Of a stretch of 64,000 nucleotides of DNA, positions 44,367 to 53,091 are shown in pieces. Position 1 is the stretch's first letter, and each line of letters opens with the position of its first letter. Source of the DNA: Arcanobacterium sp. (lineage in GTDB: Bacteria; Actinomycetota; Actinomycetes; Actinomycetales; Actinomycetaceae); NCBI GenBank assembly GCA_022778805.1, contig JALFSN010000002.1, forward strand, positions 62,001-126,000. The letters are read 5' to 3'. The notes beneath the pieces are model-generated. The model was not told the DNA's origin. It searched no databases and saw only the letters and a program-made list of their open reading frames with translations. The position numbers and the translations under genes were made by a program.

Positions 44367-45677
44367 ATGATTGCAGCTTTTTCTAGCAGCTTTCCCTCTT
44401 CTGGCAGCTCCCTTTCTTCTGGCAGTTTTTCTGGCAGCTCTCCCGCCTATCTCGTTGGAGTGCCGAGCACCCGCGTGACGGACGCCGCTCCCGTGCGCGA
44501 TTACGACACCGGCTATAGTCCAAAATGGCGCACGAACCCGCCAGCTTCAGGGGCGTGGAAACCAGGAGATGACCCCCAGGAACGCCTCTTTGCCAACATT
44601 GGCACGTTCCATACCGAACTTGGCGCCGCTATCCCGAACGCCGTCATTGCATACGAGACCTGGGGCACGTTGAATGCCGATCATTCTAACGCCATCCTGC
44701 TCTGCCATGCGCTCACCGGCGATTCACATGCCACCTCCCGCGATGGCACCGACGGCTGGTGGTTTGAGGTAGTCGGCGCGGGCAAAGCAATAGACACAAA
44801 CGAATGGTTCGTCGTATGCCCAAACGTCCTCGGCGGGTGCCAAGGGAGCACCGGCCCCGCATCCATTGCGCCCGATGGTGAACCTTGGGGAGCTCGATTC
44901 CCCGAACTCACCATCCGCGATATGTGTGCAGCGGAATATCTGCTCGCTCAGCACTTAGGTATCTCCCGCTGGGCTATGGTGGCCGGCGCGTCGTTTGGAG
45001 GAAATCGCGCCATTGAGTGGGCAGCCAGCTATCCCGCTGCCGTGGCCTCCGTGGCCGTGCTCGTAGCCAATGGAGCTTGCACTGCCGAGCAAATCGCCTG
45101 GCAGCAAATGCAAATCACGGCCATCGAGAACGATCCGGCTTTCCGTAACGGCCACTACTACCACGTGCCAGACGGACAAGGCCCCCATCGCGGACTAGGC
45201 TTAGCGCGCGAAATCGCCCACCTCTCCTATCGCTGTGCCGCCGAACTCGCCGAACGTTTTGGCCGCACGCCGCAGCAGGGCGAAGACCCCTTGCATGGCG
45301 GACGCTACGCCGTGCAATCCTACCTCGATTACCACGCCGAAAAATTGGTGCGCAGATTTGACGCAAATTCGTATATCTGCATTTCACGGGCAATGATTAC
45401 GCACGATATCGGCCGCGCCCGCGGCGGCACAGCTGCGGTGCTCGCTTCGCTCGCCATGCCCGCGCTCGTAGTGGCCGTCGATTCTGATCGGCTCTTCTAT
45501 CCGGCAGACATGGTGGCGCTCGGGGCTGCCCTATCTGGATGTGACGGCGTGCCCGTGGTGCACTCCACGCATGGGCACGATGGTTTTCTCATCGAAAACG
45601 ATCAGGTGTGCAAAATTTTTCGTGATTTCTTCGCGAGCGAGCGCTTCCGCTCCTCTCAGGTGGCTTCTGCACTCTGA
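44367..45677 (+). CDS. metX: Homoserine O-acyltransferase MetX
   Basis: This alpha/beta-hydrolase-fold enzyme acylates homoserine for methionine synthesis, using acetyl-CoA in most members. The nucleophile Ser is in AGASFGGNRAIEW, Asp in VDSDRLFYP and His in HGHDGFLIE. CHALTGDSHA and NVLGGCQGSTGP are family signatures. The first 70 residues are an extension; residues 5-25 are a Ser/Gly repeat encoded by three copies of TTCTGGCAG. Start ATG has TAGGAA close by. No metY neighbour is present, so a sulfhydrylase must lie elsewhere. It converges on rsmI. Confidence 0.93.
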   Translation: MIAAFSSSFPSSGSSLSSGSFSGSSPAYLVGVPSTRVTDAAPVRDYDTGYSPKWRTNPPASGAWKPGDDPQERLFANIGTFHTELGAAIPNAVIAYETWGTLNADHSNAILLCHALTGDSHATSRDGTDGWWFEVVGAGKAIDTNEWFVVCPNVLGGCQGSTGPASIAPDGEPWGARFPELTIRDMCAAEYLLAQHLGISRWAMVAGASFGGNRAIEWAASYPAAVASVAVLVANGACTAEQIAWQQMQITAIENDPAFRNGHYYHVPDGQGPHRGLGLAREIAHLSYRCAAELAERFGRTPQQGEDPLHGGRYAVQSYLDYHAEKLVRRFDANSYICISRAMITHDIGRARGGTAAVLASLAMPALVVAVDSDRLFYPADMVALGAALSGCDGVPVVHSTHGHDGFLIENDQVCKIFRDFFASERFRSSQVASAL

Positions 45678-45706
45678 CGCAGAGCTTCTCACGCTTGGCT
45701 AAGCTC

Positions 45707-46543
45707 TCATGCTTGGCCAAGCTCGGCTACGGCTGCTCGATAGAGATCATTCGTGCGCAACCCCTCACGCTGAGCCACGTGCGCCGCAGCCACTTTGAGT
45801 TTCAGGCCGGCTTCCCGCAGTTGGCGAACTTCTTGTACAAGCTGCGCGCGAATCTGCTCGCCAGCCGCGCGCTCGCGCTCTCCCGCTACCACGATGGCGA
45901 TTTCTCCTAGCACTTCGCCTTGTGCCCACGCGGCCAGCTCAGCAAGCGTCCCGCGTTTGACCTCCTCATGCACTTTTGTCAGTTCCCTCGTGACGGCGGC
46001 GCGCCGATTCTTCCCGAATGCACTCACCATTGCGGTAAGCGTCCCACACAGCCGGCGTGGCGATTCAAAGAACACCATCGTGCGCGGCTCATGGGCGAGA
46101 TCGCGCAGAGAGCTCTCCCGCTCGCTCGTTTTGCGCGGCACGAACCCCTCAAAGCTAAAACGATCTGTGGGCAGGCCAGAGAGCGCTAGAGCCGTGAGCA
46201 CCGCCGATGGCCCTGGCACTGCCGTCACTGGCACATCATGCTCGGCAGCGAGCGCCACCAAACGATAGCCTGGATCGGAAACAGCAGGCATTCCGGCGTC
46301 ACTCACCACTACGACGCGCTCCCCAGCAGCGGCAGCCTGAACCAGCTGCGGGGCTTTCTCGCGCTCGTTGTGGTCGTGATAAGGCACCACCGGAGCGTGC
46401 AACTGACAGCCCAGGCGCCCAGCGAGATTCAGGAGCCGACGGGTGTCTTCTGCGGCGATAAGGGTGGCTGATTCCAGTGCGTCGCGCAGCCGTGGCGAGG
46501 CATCGGCGTCATTTCCAAGCGGAGTGCCAGCGAGAATAATCAT
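45707..46543 (-). CDS. rsmI: 16S rRNA 2'-O-ribose methyltransferase RsmI
   Basis: This enzyme methylates C1402 of 16S rRNA at the ribose, in the decoding centre. The tetrapyrrole-methylase-like fold shows ILAGTPLGN at the start, [10 protein letters not shown], the [16 protein letters not shown] motif, [11 protein letters not shown] and FEGFVPRK. The track ORF begins at 46648; the ATG at 46543 ([10 protein letters not shown]) with GGAG upstream gives 278 residues, the usual length. It is convergent with metX. Confidence 0.95.
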   Translation of the reverse strand: MIILAGTPLGNDADASPRLRDALESATLIAAEDTRRLLNLAGRLGCQLHAPVVPYHDHNEREKAPQLVQAAAAGERVVVVSDAGMPAVSDPGYRLVALAAEHDVPVTAVPGPSAVLTALALSGLPTDRFSFEGFVPRKTSERESSLRDLAHEPRTMVFFESPRRLCGTLTAMVSAFGKNRRAAVTRELTKVHEEVKRGTLAELAAWAQGEVLGEIAIVVAGERERAAGEQIRAQLVQEVRQLREAGLKLKVAAAHVAQREGLRTNDLYRAAVAELGQA

Positions 46544-46865
46544 GTCTCCATTATGATCCATAGCTGCTATGCGCCACAGTGCACCGCCGGAGTCAGCTTT
46601 TGGAGCACGCTCCCCGCAGACATATATACATCTGTTCAGGCTATGCACTGAGTAAGACTACATCACCCTCAGGCCACACACATGAACGATTGCAAAAGCC
46701 CCCTTTCCACAAGCCCGCACAGTCCGCTCCCACCTGTGCTTTAATGAACTTAAGCCGCACATTGCGGAATAACCACCACAATGTTTGGTTTACAATTACA
46801 ACTTTTATGCCCGAACTTCTGCACTTATCAGATCGGGCGATTCATCAAGAGAAAATGAGTCGGCT
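46544..46865. other. Divergent spacer between rsmI and the small membrane protein
   Basis: This 322-base spacer holds both upstream regions. It is A/T-richer near 46760-46810 with the small dyad CCGCA-CATT-GCGG region at about 46757. I see no convincing gene, RNA or promoter pair. Confidence 0.35.
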
Positions 46866-47138
46866 ATGAATGCTGCACATGCTAGCAATACCGATAGGAA
46901 AAATACTGGCAAGAAAGTCTCACTGCTAGTGATAGTCGCAGGTCTCGGCCTCTTATTTACTTCACGTTTCCCAACGGCTTACTTTATAGCCTTTATCGTT
47001 TACATACTTTTACTACTCGTGGCTCTAGGCTTACTGTTCAAGGAAGCCACAGGCATAAAATCCACATCACTTTCTACCAGCATTATCGCACTCGTTCTTG
47101 GAATAACCCTCGGCTTAGCGTCGTTCTTCCTGAACTAA
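46866..47138 (+). CDS. Small three-helix membrane protein, unknown
   Basis: I do not recognise this protein. The track ORF begins at 46785, but a Lys/Asn-rich cytoplasmic-looking head followed by three hydrophobic segments (SLLVIVAGLGLLF, AYFIAFIVYILLLLVALGLL, IIALVLGITLGLASFFL) fits a start at the ATG at 46866, giving 90 residues. No clear Shine-Dalgarno is visible. Base composition is more A/T-rich than neighbouring genes, which could reflect transfer or merely hydrophobic codon choice. A 36-codon ORF with an excellent ribosome site follows 29 bases later. Confidence 0.6.
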   Translation: MNAAHASNTDRKNTGKKVSLLVIVAGLGLLFTSRFPTAYFIAFIVYILLLLVALGLLFKEATGIKSTSLSTSIIALVLGITLGLASFFLN

Positions 47139-47167
47139 GCAATAATCAGGGTATTGGAGGTATAGCC

Positions 47168-47278
47168 ATGAGTGACGTGGAAGAGAACATTCTCGCCCTG
47201 TTCTCGACAAGTACCCACCCTCATCCACACAAAACTACACAATTATTGGCGCAAAGCCACACAATAGGGAGACTTTAG
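47168..47278 (+). CDS. Candidate 36-residue small ORF
   Basis: This ORF is too short for the track. ATG at 47168 has TTGGAGG eight bases upstream, one of the best ribosome sites in the window, and is followed by MSDVEENILALFSTSTH, a run of His/Pro, then a stop at 47276. It may be a real small protein, or the surviving head of a truncated gene. I know of no relative. Confidence 0.35.
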   Translation: MSDVEENILALFSTSTHPHPHKTTQLLAQSHTIGRL

Positions 47279-47478
47279 TCCCAGTTCGCGGTACAATAGC
47301 GCACAGATGGCAGATAGTATGCAGCAGCTAACTTTCACCTACGCTCAATGAAGCGCACAAGGATCTACACACAGCAGACCCAAGGCGAGAGTAGGCGAGG
47401 TTGGATGACACTTCCCCGCGCACTACGAACGCCAGAGCACAGACGCTTAGAAGCAAAAAGCTACAGTGAGGAGTATTG

Positions 47479-47823
47479 ATGTCTCAGCTAAAAACAGTCT
47501 TTCACGTGAACGAAAATGACCGCTGGCCTTTCACCATCCGTTCCGCACACAATCTCGTCCATTCACACGAAGACACAGCCGTCGTCGTGGTGGCCAATGG
47601 CGGAGCAATCCGCTCTTTCTCTCAGCTTGACGCCGATCCAATACGGTTCGCAAAAATCAAGCAGCTCCACGAAGAGGGCGTGCGTTTCCTCGTGTGCAAT
47701 ATCGCCATGAACGAGCGACAGATTAAACCAGAGCTGATTCCCGACTACGTCGAGATCGTCCCCGCAGGAATCGTCGCAATAGCGAAATTGCAGGCTGAAG
47801 GATATGGATACGTCAAGGCGTAG
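47479..47823 (+). CDS. DsrE/DsrF-like family protein
   Basis: The 114-residue protein resembles the COG1416-type branch of DsrE/DsrF sulfur-transfer proteins: VFHVNENDRWPF, DTAVVVVANGGAIRSF, and the single Cys in VRFLVCNIAMNE followed by IVPAGIVAIAKLQAEGY. The ATG at 47479, immediately after a TTG used by the track, has GAGGAG upstream. The one Cys could carry persulfide; the physiological partner is unknown. A rho-independent terminator follows about 100 bases downstream. Confidence 0.8.
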   Translation: MSQLKTVFHVNENDRWPFTIRSAHNLVHSHEDTAVVVVANGGAIRSFSQLDADPIRFAKIKQLHEEGVRFLVCNIAMNERQIKPELIPDYVEIVPAGIVAIAKLQAEGYGYVKA

Positions 47824-48281
47824 ACAAAGCGTAAGCTCAGGCCATCCCCCATATCCCGCGTCCGTATCCCGCGCCACAAGAGCGCCACAAGAGCATTCAT
47901 TGCGGCTCCAGCCGGCACGGGCGTACGTCATATGATATACGCCCGTTTTATCCTCACTGGCACCACATCATCCCCATTGGCGCTGCTCCCGGAATTTGTT
48001 ACGTTTTCGTTATTCTTCCCTTTCGCAGCTTCGGCACTTTTTTGGCTTACGAGAGCCATTTACTCGGCATTCACTCACTGCCGTTAGACGCCTCACAGCA
48101 GTGGAAGTCGTTTCAAGCAGAGGAATACAATAGAAAAGTACTTGAATGTGAAATTACATTTTGCATGATAGCTTCATGCGACAGCACCGTCACGTGGCAG
48201 CAGGCACGTGACGACAGGCGTAACGGCAGAGAAAGCGCAGCTGTAGCTTACCTCTGCACAGCGGCACGGAAGAGTGGTTTC
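47824..48281 (+). other. Spacer between the dsrE-like gene and the L,D-transpeptidase gene
   Basis: This 458-base spacer contains a tandem GCGCCACAAGA pair at 47871-47892, the terminator at 47918-47951, and then the L,D-transpeptidase leader. The track extends the transpeptidase ORF back to 48042, but that part reads as unrelated Ser/Glu/Arg sequence with no signal peptide, so I treat it as leader. Confidence 0.5.
47918..47951 (+). terminator. Rho-independent terminator after the dsrE-like gene
   Basis: CGGGCGTA at 47918-47925 pairs perfectly with TACGCCCG at 47938-47945 across a 12-base loop, followed by TTTTAT. Confidence 0.85.
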
Positions 48282-49700
48282 ATGAGCACCAGGAAGAAAA
48301 TTGGCATATCGGCACTTATCGTCGTAGCACTCACGCTCCTAGGACTGGGAGTTTACGTGGGGTATTTTGCAGTTGGCCATCGCGCACTCCCTGGCACGTA
48401 TGTGGGCAACGTCAAGGTGGCTGGTCTCACCCAGGATGAAATTAAGCAGCGACTGGCACTTGCCAACGACTCCAAGGTGAACATCTCAGGCACCGGCGTC
48501 AATACTACGTCCGCTACGCTCACGGATATGGGCTTTTCGTTTAACCCTGACGAGCTGGCATCCAAAGCGATGTCTGCAAACGGCGTGTGGTGGAAATACG
48601 CCACGACGCTGTTCAACACCACGACGGTGCAGCCCGCACTGCAGACTGATAACGACGCCGCCTCCGCTTTTGCTGCCAAACTCACGAAGGGAAACAGTGC
48701 CGCCGTCGCCCCCGTGAATCCTTGCCTGGAATTCAACGGTGAAAAATTCGTCATCAAACGGGGAACCGACGGGAAAGGCGTGAGTGTCACCTCCCTTATA
48801 GAGCCAGCTCATCAGCTCGTGTCCACACTCAGCAATGTCGATTTCACCGCTACAATTGCTCCCATTTCACCACTGGTCAAGGAAGCTGACCTGCAGGCGA
48901 AGCTGGATGCAGCGAACAAACTGATTGCACCCGAGGTCACGATAAAAGCCAACGATGAGACGGCGACCGCGAGTGCAGCCGATAAGGCCAAATGGGTGAA
49001 TGTGAGCGCCACTCAGCCTTCATTAAACATGGATGCGGTGAAAGCCTGGGTGCAGGCGCAGGGCAATAAATTCAACGTGGCGGGAGTGACCGGCGTACGC
49101 CTCGTAGACCATACCGGCAAACTGCTGAAAGTGAAGACTGAAGCAGTAGCGGGCAGCAAGGTAGAGAACGTCGATCAGGTAGTGACGACGCTCCAGAAGA
49201 ATCTCACTGCCGGATCTCCGACGCACGCCACTTTTACGATCACCACCACGGAAATGAAATGGACCGAGAAGAAAGTGGCTGTCGGAGCGGAGAACCTCCC
49301 CTATTTAGCCTCTGAGGGAGAACGCTGGGTTGATATTAACCTCAGCACCAACCGCGTGCGGGCATATGAGGGAGCCACACTCGTTTACGATTTTCCAATG
49401 ATCGACGGAGCGCCCAGCACCCCCACCATACAGGGAGAATTCGCTGTCTACTCCAAGCTGACAACGCAGGATATGCGCGGCCGTAATGCTGACGGCTCTC
49501 CGTACATGACGCCTGGCGTGCCGTGGGTTATGTACTTTACGGGCGACTACGCCACCCACGGCTCGTCTGCGTGGCGCAGTGCGTGGGGCTATGACGCCGG
49601 AGCTGGCGGCTCGCACGGGTGCGTCAATATGTCCAACGATGATGCCCACACACTGTGGGAGTGGGCATCCATTGGCACGCCCGTAATCAGCCACTCCTGA
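48282..49700 (+). CDS. L,D-transpeptidase (YkuD domain)
   Basis: This is an extracytoplasmic peptidoglycan cross-linking enzyme that uses a cysteine. I start at the ATG at 48282 (MSTRKKIGI) because a membrane anchor (residues 9-29) follows and GGAAGAG lies upstream; 472 residues. Two repeated PG_binding_4-like segments lead to the catalytic domain at about 345-472, whose signature SHGCVNMSNDDAH places the nucleophile at Cys447. The domain order is that of Actinobacteria/Firmicutes VanW-like L,D-transpeptidases. Confidence 0.93.
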   Translation: MSTRKKIGISALIVVALTLLGLGVYVGYFAVGHRALPGTYVGNVKVAGLTQDEIKQRLALANDSKVNISGTGVNTTSATLTDMGFSFNPDELASKAMSANGVWWKYATTLFNTTTVQPALQTDNDAASAFAAKLTKGNSAAVAPVNPCLEFNGEKFVIKRGTDGKGVSVTSLIEPAHQLVSTLSNVDFTATIAPISPLVKEADLQAKLDAANKLIAPEVTIKANDETATASAADKAKWVNVSATQPSLNMDAVKAWVQAQGNKFNVAGVTGVRLVDHTGKLLKVKTEAVAGSKVENVDQVVTTLQKNLTAGSPTHATFTITTTEMKWTEKKVAVGAENLPYLASEGERWVDINLSTNRVRAYEGATLVYDFPMIDGAPSTPTIQGEFAVYSKLTTQDMRGRNADGSPYMTPGVPWVMYFTGDYATHGSSAWRSAWGYDAGAGGSHGCVNMSNDDAHTLWEWASIGTPVISHS

Positions 49701-49862
49701 CGGTAAAGCTGCACAATGGCTCCAGTCGCTAAGCGACAGTCACACTCAGCCGGAGCACGTGAAGTGCCGAGTAAGACGCACACTGCGGTAACTTTTCGGT
49801 GTCAGTCGTTGAGTCCACAGTCTCACCGTATCAACTCACGGCACTGTCCAGCAGCGTAAACA

Positions 49863-49909
49863 GTTTGCCCCGCACATCACGGCCAAAGCGCTGTGCGTGC
49901 GGGGCAAAC
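49863..49909. terminator. 13-bp perfect hairpin between convergent genes
   Basis: GTTTGCCCCGCAC at 49863-49875 is matched by GTGCGGGGCAAAC at 49897-49909 with a 21-base loop. It lies between the converging L,D-transpeptidase and CDGSH genes and could stop transcription both ways, though U-runs are short. Confidence 0.7.
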
Positions 49910-49949
49910 CAAAACTCCGGTGGATACTTACAGATCAGGCATCCCAGAC

Positions 49950-50729
49950 TTACAGATGCCCCTCAGAGTGCGGCGACGTCACCTCCGCGCCCTCTTCTGG
50001 CGCGACGGTACCGACATGATCGACTGAATCATCGCTTGGCAAGAAGCCGTCGTTGTAACGCATCGGCACATGGAACGCATCGCAGAACGGCTTATTGCGC
50101 GATGAGCCACACCGGCATAGCACATAGCGGTTGCGCAGCTCATATTCTTCGCCGTCAGCCCCCTCTAGCGCAATGTTTCCATGCACATAGAGTCCTCCGC
50201 TCACGCCCTTTTGCGGATCTTGAATGAGCGTAATCCCAGCCGCTAGCTCTAGCTCGCGGAACTCTTCGTCGTGTGGCTTGGGAGTGAGCCGCCCTGCTGG
50301 GCAGTGCCCCGCCACTTTCTGAGCGAGCGCAACTTCCTCATCGCTCTTCGCCGTCATGGCAAGCGTCCAGGCTTCAGATCCCTCTCCGCTCAGATCGGCG
50401 CTGTGGCAGAAGCGCGCAAAAGCACACCGCTCGTCGTCAGCTAAATCAATCTGCGGCCCTTGAAAATAGCCAGCACGCTCAGCATACGGCTCTTTCGATG
50501 CCGTTTCGCGGCCTACAAAGCCAATTTTCTTGTGCGTGCCGTCGCAAAATGGAGCGTGCTGTGAATGTCCGCAACGGCACAAGTGATACTCTTCCTGTTG
50601 CTCTATCTCACGCCCATCTTCCCAACGATACCCATCTCCATCAGGACGAATAACTTTCTCGTCAATCGGCACTCCGCCCGTTACTTCATATGGGCCATTC
50701 GGCAGCACTTTAATACGCATGTCGGCCAT
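49950..50729 (-). CDS. Double CDGSH iron-sulfur domain protein
   Basis: The 259-residue protein has two zinc-finger-CDGSH [2Fe-2S] sites. The first reads CRCGHSQHAPFCDGTH (ligands C51, C53, C62, H66); the second CRCGSSRNKPFCDAFH (C205, C207, C216, H220), where Gly of CDG is Ala. Between them is a ferredoxin-like or DUF1271-like segment with three further cysteines (RCAFARFCHSAD and AGHCPAG). Start ATG has AAAGGGGAG upstream. Such proteins occur in many bacteria; redox or iron-sulfur handling is inferred, not shown. Confidence 0.9.
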   Translation of the reverse strand: MADMRIKVLPNGPYEVTGGVPIDEKVIRPDGDGYRWEDGREIEQQEEYHLCRCGHSQHAPFCDGTHKKIGFVGRETASKEPYAERAGYFQGPQIDLADDERCAFARFCHSADLSGEGSEAWTLAMTAKSDEEVALAQKVAGHCPAGRLTPKPHDEEFRELELAAGITLIQDPQKGVSGGLYVHGNIALEGADGEEYELRNRYVLCRCGSSRNKPFCDAFHVPMRYNDGFLPSDDSVDHVGTVAPEEGAEVTSPHSEGHL

Positions 50730-50992
50730 GAAAACTCCCCTTTATCTCTCAGCGCACCAGAGCACCGCTGCCCTGCGCGTTGCGATATACGACGTAGCTC
50801 AATCGTACTCAGCGCACGAGTGATAAACACGCCACTGGGCTCGGAAATACGCGCCTTTTCTTGCGCTTAATTCAGTTCGGTCTGGTTTTCGCCCACTGTC
50901 GGCAAGGTAACACGGGCTGCTTTGGAGTCGGTCGCGGCAGCCACCTATTCTTGATGTGAGATCGATTGAGGGGGATGGAAGAGAGGGGAAGC

Positions 50993-53032
50993 ATGCCAAA
51001 ACCAGTGGAAAATGCCTCTCGTTATAACCCCGCGATTGACGGCGTTCGCACCCTGGCAGTGTTCGCCGTCATCCTCTACCACATGAACGTGGCGTGGATT
51101 CCTGGCGGGCTCCTCGGCGTGGGAGTGTTTTTCACGCTCTCTGGCTTCCTCATCACTGGCAATCTCATGCGCAGCTGGTATGCCCACGGAAATCTCGGCC
51201 TGAGCACGTTTTGGCTGCGGCGCCTGCGGCGTCTCATGCCTGCCGTCATTATCGTCGTGCTGTGCATCTGGGCGCTCACCCCGTACCTGGCACCCAGCTC
51301 CTGGGAAACGTACAAATTTGCTGGCCTCACTGCTATTTTCTACGTGAACAACTGGGCCACGATCTTCTACGGAAATTCCTACTTCGATCAGTTCGCACTC
51401 AGCCCCTTTGAGCACATGTGGTCGCTATCTGTGGAGGAACAGTTTTATCTCTTTTGGCCACTCGTTTTGTTGCTCTTCCTAGTGATCTCGCGCGGCAAGA
51501 AGGCGGTGGTCATCGCACTCACGGGCGTTGTAGCTATCGCCTCTTTCGCGTGGATGAGCATCGCTTTCCACATGGGCTTTGACCCAACCCGCATCTACGA
51601 AGGCACTGACACCCGTGCCGGTGCTTTGCTCGTGGGTGCTCTTCTAGCCCTGGCGATGAGCGGGAAGCCGCAGACCACGGGGAACAGCTCTGGGCGTGGA
51701 TTCGTCAGTTCTCTCATTCGCACCACTAACAGAATCGTCGCAGATATCGTGGGCATTATTGGGGCGAGCGTGATCATCATCTTGATGATCGTGACGCCGG
51801 ACTCTTCTCCCTTTCTGTATGACGCCGGAATTGCACTCCTCTCTCTCGCCTCAGCCGCCCTGCTCTACGGCGTCTCGAATCAGCACACACTCGTAGCTGC
51901 CATCTTTGGATGGCGCCCTGTCGCCTGGATTGGTGAACGCTCCTACGCTATTTATCTGTGGCACATGCCGCTTGTGGCCTTCATGCGTGAGCCACTCTCG
52001 CTGGTACCGCTCTGGCTTGCTACGCTCATCGTCGCAGCAGGCGCTATCGTACTCGCCTCGGTATCATGGGTACTCGTGGAAGACCCTATTAGACGGCATG
52101 GCTTTTTCTCCCCGCTCTGGAGCTGGCTGCACCGCAAGAGCCCCATGCCGCGCACCATATGGATGCTGCCCCTCGCATTTGTGCTGGCAGTGGGGATAAT
52201 CGGCACTTCAACCGTGCTCGTGCGCGGCGCTCAGGAGCGGCACATCGCCCAGCTAGAAGCTCAGCGTGAACATGAGGAGCAGCTGACGCGCCAAAAGGCA
52301 GAAATGGCGGCTCAGCATGCGAAAGAGCGAGAGCTTGCTGCCACCCGCACCCGTTGCACTGAGATTGTGCACGTGGGCGACTCTACGTCGCTGGCGATGT
52401 TTAGCGATGACGGCGTAGAAAATCCAGATGATAACGCGATGAAAGTGTACGCCGCCACGGGCGCACACAAGGTCGTCAACTCCTCTTTCGGCGCACGCGC
52501 CACGAACCAAGGCTATGAAGATTCCCCCTCGGGCAATGAATCACTGCGGCAGCTGATTGATGCCGGCGTCGATTCTGACGCATGTTTCGTGATTGCGCTG
52601 GGCACCAACGATGCTGCCAATATGAATGTGGAGGGCAAGGATCGCTCGTCGGAACACATTGAGACGACGATGGACATCATCGGCCCGCATCACCCCGTGC
52701 TATGGATCACCACAATTGTCAATCCGGCTGGAGCTCCGCGCTGGTATGACAAAGCCGTGATGGACAGCTGGAATAGCGCACTCTATGCCGAGCTGAAAAC
52801 GCACCCCAATATGTGGGTGTACCCGTGGGATAAAGACGTGCGCCCGAACTGGTTTATTGAGGGTGACGGCGTGCACTACAACCAGGAGGGCAGCTCTGAG
52901 CGCTCGCATCGCTTTGCCCAGGCGGTGATCAACGCCTGGCCGCTCACTCTCAAGGGCACTGCAGCTCCGCTGCTACCTAATCCGCCACTCGCCGCACATC
53001 AACGCATCGTCTCCGGTCTGCGCCCGTACTAA
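50993..53032 (+). CDS. OatA-like acyltransferase with SGNH domain
   Basis: This membrane O-acyltransferase resembles those that acetylate cell-wall glycans (OatA/LafB/YrhL family). About eleven membrane segments fill residues 15-400, opening with AIDGVRTLAVFAVILYHMN and SGFLITGNLM. A helical linker follows, then an extracytoplasmic SGNH hydrolase-fold domain: GDST near residue 464, GTND near 535 and DGVH near 624. The ATG at 50993 has GGGGA upstream; earlier starts at 50966 (TTG) and 50975 are less well placed. Target is probably peptidoglycan or surface sugar. Confidence 0.9.
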   Translation: MPKPVENASRYNPAIDGVRTLAVFAVILYHMNVAWIPGGLLGVGVFFTLSGFLITGNLMRSWYAHGNLGLSTFWLRRLRRLMPAVIIVVLCIWALTPYLAPSSWETYKFAGLTAIFYVNNWATIFYGNSYFDQFALSPFEHMWSLSVEEQFYLFWPLVLLLFLVISRGKKAVVIALTGVVAIASFAWMSIAFHMGFDPTRIYEGTDTRAGALLVGALLALAMSGKPQTTGNSSGRGFVSSLIRTTNRIVADIVGIIGASVIIILMIVTPDSSPFLYDAGIALLSLASAALLYGVSNQHTLVAAIFGWRPVAWIGERSYAIYLWHMPLVAFMREPLSLVPLWLATLIVAAGAIVLASVSWVLVEDPIRRHGFFSPLWSWLHRKSPMPRTIWMLPLAFVLAVGIIGTSTVLVRGAQERHIAQLEAQREHEEQLTRQKAEMAAQHAKERELAATRTRCTEIVHVGDSTSLAMFSDDGVENPDDNAMKVYAATGAHKVVNSSFGARATNQGYEDSPSGNESLRQLIDAGVDSDACFVIALGTNDAANMNVEGKDRSSEHIETTMDIIGPHHPVLWITTIVNPAGAPRWYDKAVMDSWNSALYAELKTHPNMWVYPWDKDVRPNWFIEGDGVHYNQEGSSERSHRFAQAVINAWPLTLKGTAAPLLPNPPLAAHQRIVSGLRPY

Positions 53033-53091
53033 TTCTGCACGGATTCTGCCCCGTAGTGATTCCACTCTTTCCCGTCTGTCGCACCACAGCT

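Noticed and set aside
45695-46471. Several plus-strand ORFs opposite rsmI
   Set aside because: All are antisense shadows of the conserved rsmI frame.
48042-48281. 80-residue extension before the L,D-transpeptidase
   Set aside because: It would put the membrane anchor in mid-protein and has no family similarity; the ATG at 48282 gives a normal anchor.
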